Shown here: one piece after another, positions 61,101-64,000 of the stretch
Numbering within the stretch: position 1 is the stretch's first letter
How the letters are laid out: each line of letters starts with the position of its first letter
Source of the DNA: PALSA-505 sp036267135
GTDB lineage: Bacteria > Actinomycetota > Actinomycetes > Streptosporangiales > Streptosporangiaceae
Direction: 5' to 3'
Length of the DNA: 64,000 nt
Assembly: GCA_036267135.1 (NCBI GenBank)
Contig: DATAWQ010000139.1
Location: forward strand, 1 to 64,000
Program-made: the position numbers and the translations under genes
Notes under the pieces: generated by a model
What the model saw: the letters and a program-made list of their open reading frames with translations, nothing else
Told to the model about the DNA's origin: nothing
Databases searched by the model: none

Positions 61101-61229
61101 GAGCCGGTCCACCCCCAGCGGCCCGCCCCGCCCACCCCCGGCGACTACGCCCGCATCACCGCGATCGCCGCCGGAGCCGGAGCGGTCGCCGCCGGAGCCG
61201 CGATCGCCGCCAGGCACCGCCGGAGCTAG
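58155..61229 (+). CDS. FAD-linked oxidase fused to Fe-S/CCG-domain protein (D-lactate or D-2-hydroxyacid dehydrogenase type)
   Basis: A 1024-residue respiratory dehydrogenase. The PCMH-type FAD domain occupies about 40-270 (VSRGGGTSLAGQACN; CTLGGMIGNNSCG), and the FAD-oxidase C domain about 270-550 (GEHGDGQSRGELLPRMFG). Two cysteine clusters follow: CVGVGKC at 572-578 with GGVMCPS, and CLACKGCKRDCPAG from residue 635. Two CCG domains have CC at 786-787 and at 911-912. The last 30 residues (AGAGAVAAGAAIAARHRRS) could be a weak membrane anchor. Electrons from a 2-hydroxyacid would go to quinone. GGAGAGG precedes the ATG. Confidence 0.9.
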   Translation: MARIPLPDPVVRHPDPLQADAAALERGLRRQVDGEVRFDPGSRATYSTDASNYRQVPIGVVVPRSVEAGAATVRVCREHGAPVVSRGGGTSLAGQACNAAVVIDWSKYCHGVVSVDPATRTCVVEPGIVLDELNRQLAPHRLMFGPRPATHDHCTLGGMIGNNSCGATAQAYGKTVDNVVRLEVLTYGGERFWAGPTGDEQYAAIQSAGGRRAGIYRELRELAEAQAEEIQRRYPRIPRRVSGYNLDSLLPQNGFDVGQALVGSESTLVTILRAELSLVPVPAARTLVVLGYPDIAAAADAVPVIAPHDPEQLEGVDSRLVTFERERRMNPKGLHLLPEGHGWLMVIFAGDSRAETDAKAQALIGELRAAGHPPSVKLYDDAEHEAELADVREVALGATARVPDMPATWEGWEDSAVPPERLGDYLRDLGKLYNEFGYAGSALYGHFGHGCVHTRIPFDLVTSGGIAAFRRFIERAADLVVSYGGSFSGEHGDGQSRGELLPRMFGAEIVRAFGQFKAIFDPGNRMNPGKVVAPYRIDENLRLGTSWAPRDYDTYFRYPDDDGRFDRAVMRCVGVGKCRRDHGGVMCPSYMATREEEHSTRGRSRLLFEMLEGHADSPVTAGWRSTEVRDALDLCLACKGCKRDCPAGVDMATMKAEFLAHHYQGRLRPRAHYSMGWLPAFARLASRTPGLVNAVSQAPVLRAALTAAGGLDRRRRVPLFAAQTLQGWHAGHDPGTAGLRGEVVLWPDTFTNHFAPAIGIAAVRVLEAAGWRVTVPAQPPSSQPLCCGLTWISTGQLATARRVLRRTVHTLAPYLRRGAKIVGLEPSCTAVFRSDARELMPGDRDVQRLREQTVTLAELLRHHTEGWQPPRLSGQAIAQTHCHQHAIMGYDDDQALLGDAGLDLDVLDSGCCGLAGNFGFEAGHYDVSMACAERALLPAIHEAPLDVLVLADGFSCRTQIEQASTGHTPVHLAEVLAAGLDGEPVHPQRPAPPTPGDYARITAIAAGAGAVAAGAAIAARHRRS

Positions 61230-61360
61230 CCAGCCAGCCGGGCACTCAGGGAGGCGGTACTTCAGTGATGGCGGACTTCCCCTGGGCGGCCGCTTCCTGG
61301 TCCGCGGGCCAGCGTGCGCACCACTTCGGCCAGCCGCTGCGGCGCCTGGCTCGTCACGGT

Positions 61361-62065
61361 CTACTTGGTCAGCGCGTCGAATTCGGCCCGGACGATGGCG
61401 TAGCAGCTGCAGGTGGTCTTTTCCAGTCCGGCGCGGTCGGTGATGGTCAGCTGGCCACGCTGGTAGCGGACGAGCCCAGCCGCTTGCAGCACGCTGGCGG
61501 TCTGGGACACGGTCGGGCGCCGGGCGCCCAGCATCTGGCTGAGGAATTCGTGGGTGAGGGCGAATTGGTCCCGGCCGACCCGGTCGTGGGTGGTCAGCAA
61601 CCAGCGGGCCGCCCGCTGGGCCAGCGGGTGGGTGCTGTTGCATACCACGTTCTGCGCGATCTGCACCATAGTGGCCTGGGTGAACCGGTTCAGCAGCCGG
61701 TGCAGCGCGCCGTCGTGGGTCAGCACGTCGGCCAGCTGGCCGGCAGGCAGCCGCGCCGCCGGGCCGGGAATCTGGCAGAACGCGGCGTGCGGGCTGGAGG
61801 ACTGGCCCAGGAACACCGGCAGCCCGACCATGCCTTCCCGGCCGACGGTGGCCACCTCGACGACCGCCCGCCCGTCGGCCACCCCCACCAAGGAATACAC
61901 CGACGAAATGGGGAAGTACAGGTCAGTGATCGGCTGGCCGGGGTCATACACCCGGTCGCGGATCACACTGTCAACCAGCTCGAGCCGGGGGACCAGTGCG
62001 GCAAATTCCGCGTCGGGCAGGGCGCCCAGGATGGCGTTGCCTTGCAGCCCCTCCTCGGCGACCAT
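61361..62065 (-). CDS. Crp/Fnr-family transcriptional regulator
   Basis: A 234-residue protein. The cyclic-nucleotide-binding-like domain fills about 10-125 (YDPGQPITDLYFPISSVYSL; VGREGMVGLPVFLG), and a Crp-type helix-turn-helix about 165-215 (LTHEFLSQMLGARRPTVSQT). The cAMP phosphate-cassette arginine motif is not evident and there are no Fnr-type N-terminal cysteines, so the signal is unknown. I chose the ATG at 62065, after GGGAGGAG; the frame opens 19 codons earlier. Divergent from the second CheB gene. Confidence 0.87.
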   Translation of the reverse strand: MVAEEGLQGNAILGALPDAEFAALVPRLELVDSVIRDRVYDPGQPITDLYFPISSVYSLVGVADGRAVVEVATVGREGMVGLPVFLGQSSSPHAAFCQIPGPAARLPAGQLADVLTHDGALHRLLNRFTQATMVQIAQNVVCNSTHPLAQRAARWLLTTHDRVGRDQFALTHEFLSQMLGARRPTVSQTASVLQAAGLVRYQRGQLTITDRAGLEKTTCSCYAIVRAEFDALTK

Positions 62066-62099
62066 AATTGGGCTCCTCCCTTTCCTCGCCGCCGGGCTG

Positions 62100-62124
62100 C
62101 TACCCGGCAGCCTGCCCGGCATGC
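62100..62124 (-). promoter_or_regulatory. Weak SigB/F-type element before the Crp/Fnr gene
   Basis: GCAT, 15 bases, GGGTAG, with the -10 34 bases before the ATG. The -35 matches only GNNT. Confidence 0.38.
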
Positions 62125-62178
62125 ATCCATGGCACAGCCTTATGTCATCTTCCTGACCTACCAGATAGGCTGCGGGGT

Positions 62179-62841
62179 GTGTCAGCCAGCAGACCTACCG
62201 CGCAGCCGCCCGCCTTCGAGCTGGCCGTCGTTGTGGCTTCGCTGGGCGGCCTGCCGCCGGTCTCCACGCTGCTAGCGGGCCTGCCGGCCACTTTCCCTGT
62301 GCCACTGGTGGTGCTGCAGCACCGCCACCCCACCGGGCGGCCTGACGGCCTGGCCTGGCTGCTGGCCGCTCGTACCGCGCTGCCGGTCCGCACCGCCTGG
62401 GATGGCATGTCGCTGGATACCCTGGGCGTGACCGTCATCCCGCCCGGATCGGCCGCCGCGGTCAGTCCTGGTAGACGGTTGGGCCTGCAGCCGTCCACTG
62501 AGTGGACAGGCCCGGAGCGGACCGACGGCGACGCGCTGCTGGCCACCGCGGCCACCACCGCCGCGTCCGGTGGGGTTATCGCCGTCGTGCTGTCTGGGCG
62601 GATGCGCGACGGCAGCGCCGGTGTGCGGGCGGTCAAGCGGCACGGCGGCCGAGTCCTGGTCCAAGACCCCGCCACCGCCCGCGCTCCCGGCATGCCCACC
62701 AGCGCTATCGCCACCGGCTGCGCCGACTTCGTCCTGCCCGCGCAGCGGATGTCGGCCGCCCTCATCGCCCTGGCCATGGCGCCCGGCGGTGCCCAGCTGC
62801 TTACCGTCCCGCCACCGCACTGGGCCCAGGTCAGCGCCTAG
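62179..62841 (+). CDS. Second stand-alone CheB-type methylesterase
   Basis: A 220-residue CheB catalytic domain with S21 (VASLGGLP), H48 (VVLQHRHP) and the aspartate in SGRMRDGSAGV; VLVQDPATARAPGMPTSAIA completes the fold. There is no receiver, zinc ribbon or linked CheR. The start is uncertain: I chose GTG at 62179, where homology should begin; the frame is open to 62068. It is divergent from the Crp/Fnr gene. Confidence 0.82.
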   Translation: MSASRPTAQPPAFELAVVVASLGGLPPVSTLLAGLPATFPVPLVVLQHRHPTGRPDGLAWLLAARTALPVRTAWDGMSLDTLGVTVIPPGSAAAVSPGRRLGLQPSTEWTGPERTDGDALLATAATTAASGGVIAVVLSGRMRDGSAGVRAVKRHGGRVLVQDPATARAPGMPTSAIATGCADFVLPAQRMSAALIALAMAPGGAQLLTVPPPHWAQVSA

Positions 62842-62905
62842 CCGCCCTGCCGTGGCTGGCTGACTCGGCTGCGCCCGGTCGCCACCTCGGCCGCGTGCTG
62901 CCGCG

Positions 62906-63241
62906 TCAGGGCAGGCGGCCGCCGAGGCTCATCTCATTGCCATCCGCGTCGCGGTAGATCACCTTGGTCACGCCGCTGGTGGGCGACTCGCGCCGGTCGG
63001 GCTCGATGCCCCGCCGGGCGATCTCGGCGATCCGGTCCTCGAGGTCATCGACGAACGAAAGCACCAGGGCGTTCCCCGCCCGTTCGGGGTCCTGCACGAT
63101 ATAGACGTACCGATGCTCGGCCACCTCCCATACCGCCTCGATATTGTTCGGCAAGAACGAGGGCCGCCCACCGAAGAGCCGCTCGTACCAAGGCAACGCC
63201 GTGGCGTAATCGGTGACGGGGATACCGGCGAAGAGATCCAC
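62906..63241 (-). CDS. VOC-superfamily (glyoxalase/bleomycin-resistance-like) protein
   Basis: A 111-residue protein of two beta-alpha-beta-beta-beta modules. FAGIPVTDYATALPWYERLF opens the first, and VTKVIYRDADGNEMSLGG closes the second with a metal-ligand-like glutamate. The substrate is unknown. The gene follows directly after the methyltransferase remnant. Confidence 0.85.
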   Translation of the reverse strand: MDLFAGIPVTDYATALPWYERLFGGRPSFLPNNIEAVWEVAEHRYVYIVQDPERAGNALVLSFVDDLEDRIAEIARRGIEPDRRESPTSGVTKVIYRDADGNEMSLGGRLP

Positions 63242-63247
63242 TGCCAG

Positions 63248-63505
63248 TCAGCCGGCCTGCAAGACGAAGAACAGGAAGCACAGGAAGGCTGAAGGGACGT
63301 CCGCGAGGAGTTCGGGGAACCGCTCACGGGCACCTGGTGCGGGCGGTGGCTCGCTGATGACGGATATCCGGAAACCGGCTGCGGTGAACGCGTCGGTCAT
63401 GGCGTGCAGCGGCCGGGTCCAGAAGCTCATCAGGGCGGTGTGGCCGTCCATGATCCACTCTTCGGTACGGTTGGAGGTCGCGAAATAGTCGGTCTTGCGC
63501 CCGGC
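63248..63505 (-). pseudogene. Remnant of the C-terminal part of a class I methyltransferase
   Basis: About 85 residues resemble the end of an S-adenosylmethionine-dependent methyltransferase: FWTRPLHAMTDAFTAAGFRI, then EPPPAPGARERFPELL and SAFLCFLFFVLQ. The nucleotide-binding half is missing, and upstream codons read as arginine-rich nonsense. I interpret it as a decayed gene. Confidence 0.6.
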
Positions 63506-63621
63506 TGCGCGCTGCATGCGCCGCCCCACACACGCGATCCGTCCGTCCACGCGGCGATTGTCCCACACGGTGCAGTGTCGGCCATGCAGCCAGAGGTGGA
63601 CAGCGGGGGAAGGACGACGGC

Positions 63622-63708
63622 GACGGGCCGCAGAACCCGCTGGAAACGTTCGCCGGGGAGCTGAAGGCGCAGCGGGAGGTAGCCGGGCGCAGGTTCCCCC
63701 ACGTGTGA
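63622..63708 (+). pseudogene. Possible remnant of an XRE-type regulator N-terminus
   Basis: A short frame, NPLETFAGELKAQREVAG followed by RRFPHV and a stop, resembles the first helix of DUF5753/XRE regulators common in actinomycetes. It has no start codon context I trust. The region 63506-63715 otherwise holds nothing recognisable. Confidence 0.28.
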
Positions 63709-63715
63709 GGCGTGC

Positions 63716-64000
63716 TCAGGCTTCTTGCACCGCCCGGGCGACCGCGGGCACGAGGTCCTCGTCGAACACGTCCGGCACGATGTGCCGCGGGTCGAGGTCG
63801 CGGCCGGGCACCGCGTCGGCGATGGCCTGCGCGGCCGCGCGCTGGGCGGCCAGGCTGAGATCGCGGGCACCGCCGTCCAGCAGGCCACGGAAGATGCCAG
63901 GGAAGGCCAGCACGTTGTTGATCTGGTTCGGCTCGTCGCTGCGCCCGGTCGCCACCACAGCCGCGTGCTGGCGCGCCACCTTAGGGTCGACCTCCGGATC
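63716..64000 (-). CDS. NAD(P)-dependent malic enzyme, C-terminal part (5' end outside window)
   Basis: About 94 codons are present; the gene continues beyond the window. VVATGRSDEPNQINNVLAFPGIF is interrupted by no stop and is typical of the NAD-binding domain of bacterial malic enzymes, followed by RHIVPDVFDEDLVPAVARAV, the usual C-terminal helix. The enzyme decarboxylates malate to pyruvate, which could feed the PoxB-like enzyme. Confidence 0.88.
   Translation of the reverse strand, partial: DPEVDPKVARQHAAVVATGRSDEPNQINNVLAFPGIFRGLLDGGARDLSLAAQRAAAQAIADAVPGRDLDPRHIVPDVFDEDLVPAVARAVQEA

Overview
The window is about 72% G+C by eye and carries marker families that are typical of high-G+C Gram-positive actinomycetes: a WhiB-like regulator, DUF3040 and DUF5709 proteins, a coenzyme F420-dependent luciferase-like oxidoreductase, a GAF-ANTAR protein and a UdgX-type uracil-DNA glycosylase. 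It looks chromosomal. I see no plasmid, phage, insertion sequence, CRISPR array, rRNA or tRNA. No stretch longer than about 300 bases lacks a gene.

Layout. 0-3.7 kb: end of a membrane protein, a SigB/SigF-family sigma factor, DUF3040, WhiB-like and NDH-2 genes. 3.8-8.3 kb: leftward operon of a quinone-type pyruvate oxidase, a membrane protein and a gluconate-dehydrogenase-like pair. 8.4-10.9 and 18.8-20.0 kb: three copies of one transcription unit encoding secreted cysteine-rich proteins of unknown family. 10.9-18.7 kb: DUF5709, divergent CDF and MFS transporters, a PaoABC-like molybdenum aldehyde oxidase and UdgX. 20-24.5 kb: enolase-superfamily enzyme, GH15 hydrolase, SDR. 24.5-29.0 kb: seven-gene Mrp/Mbh-type cation antiporter operon. 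29.1-39.4 kb: large catalase, KaiC-like ATPase with a MerR-receiver regulator, STAS protein, alcohol dehydrogenase, SDR, F420 enzyme. 39.5-50.2 kb: hemerythrin and a glycan cluster with heptose-pathway enzymes (HldE; a GT2-GmhB fusion), two GT9, further GT2/GT4 enzymes and a carbamoyltransferase. 50.1-62.8 kb: signalling proteins (double STAS, PAS-GAF, GAF-ANTAR, CheR, CheB, Crp/Fnr, a second CheB), an acetate-type membrane protein, a truncated YihY gene and a large FAD/Fe-S oxidoreductase. 62.9-64 kb: VOC protein, gene remnants and the 3' part of a malic enzyme gene.

The unifying observation is regulatory. At least sixteen genes or operons have a GNNT-N14-16-GGGTA-like element upstream, five of them an exact GTTT-N14/15-GGGTAG. 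This matches what is known of SigB/SigF-type promoters in streptomycetes and mycobacteria, and the window encodes such a sigma factor. In seven cases the -10 hexamer ends only 8-10 bases before the start codon and no Shine-Dalgarno sequence is present, which implies leaderless transcripts. The gene content (catalase, hemerythrin, cation antiporter, alternative dehydrogenases, DNA repair, anti-sigma-type STAS and PAS/GAF sensors) fits a general-stress regulon packed into one region. All functional statements are inferred from reading the sequence; no database search was run.
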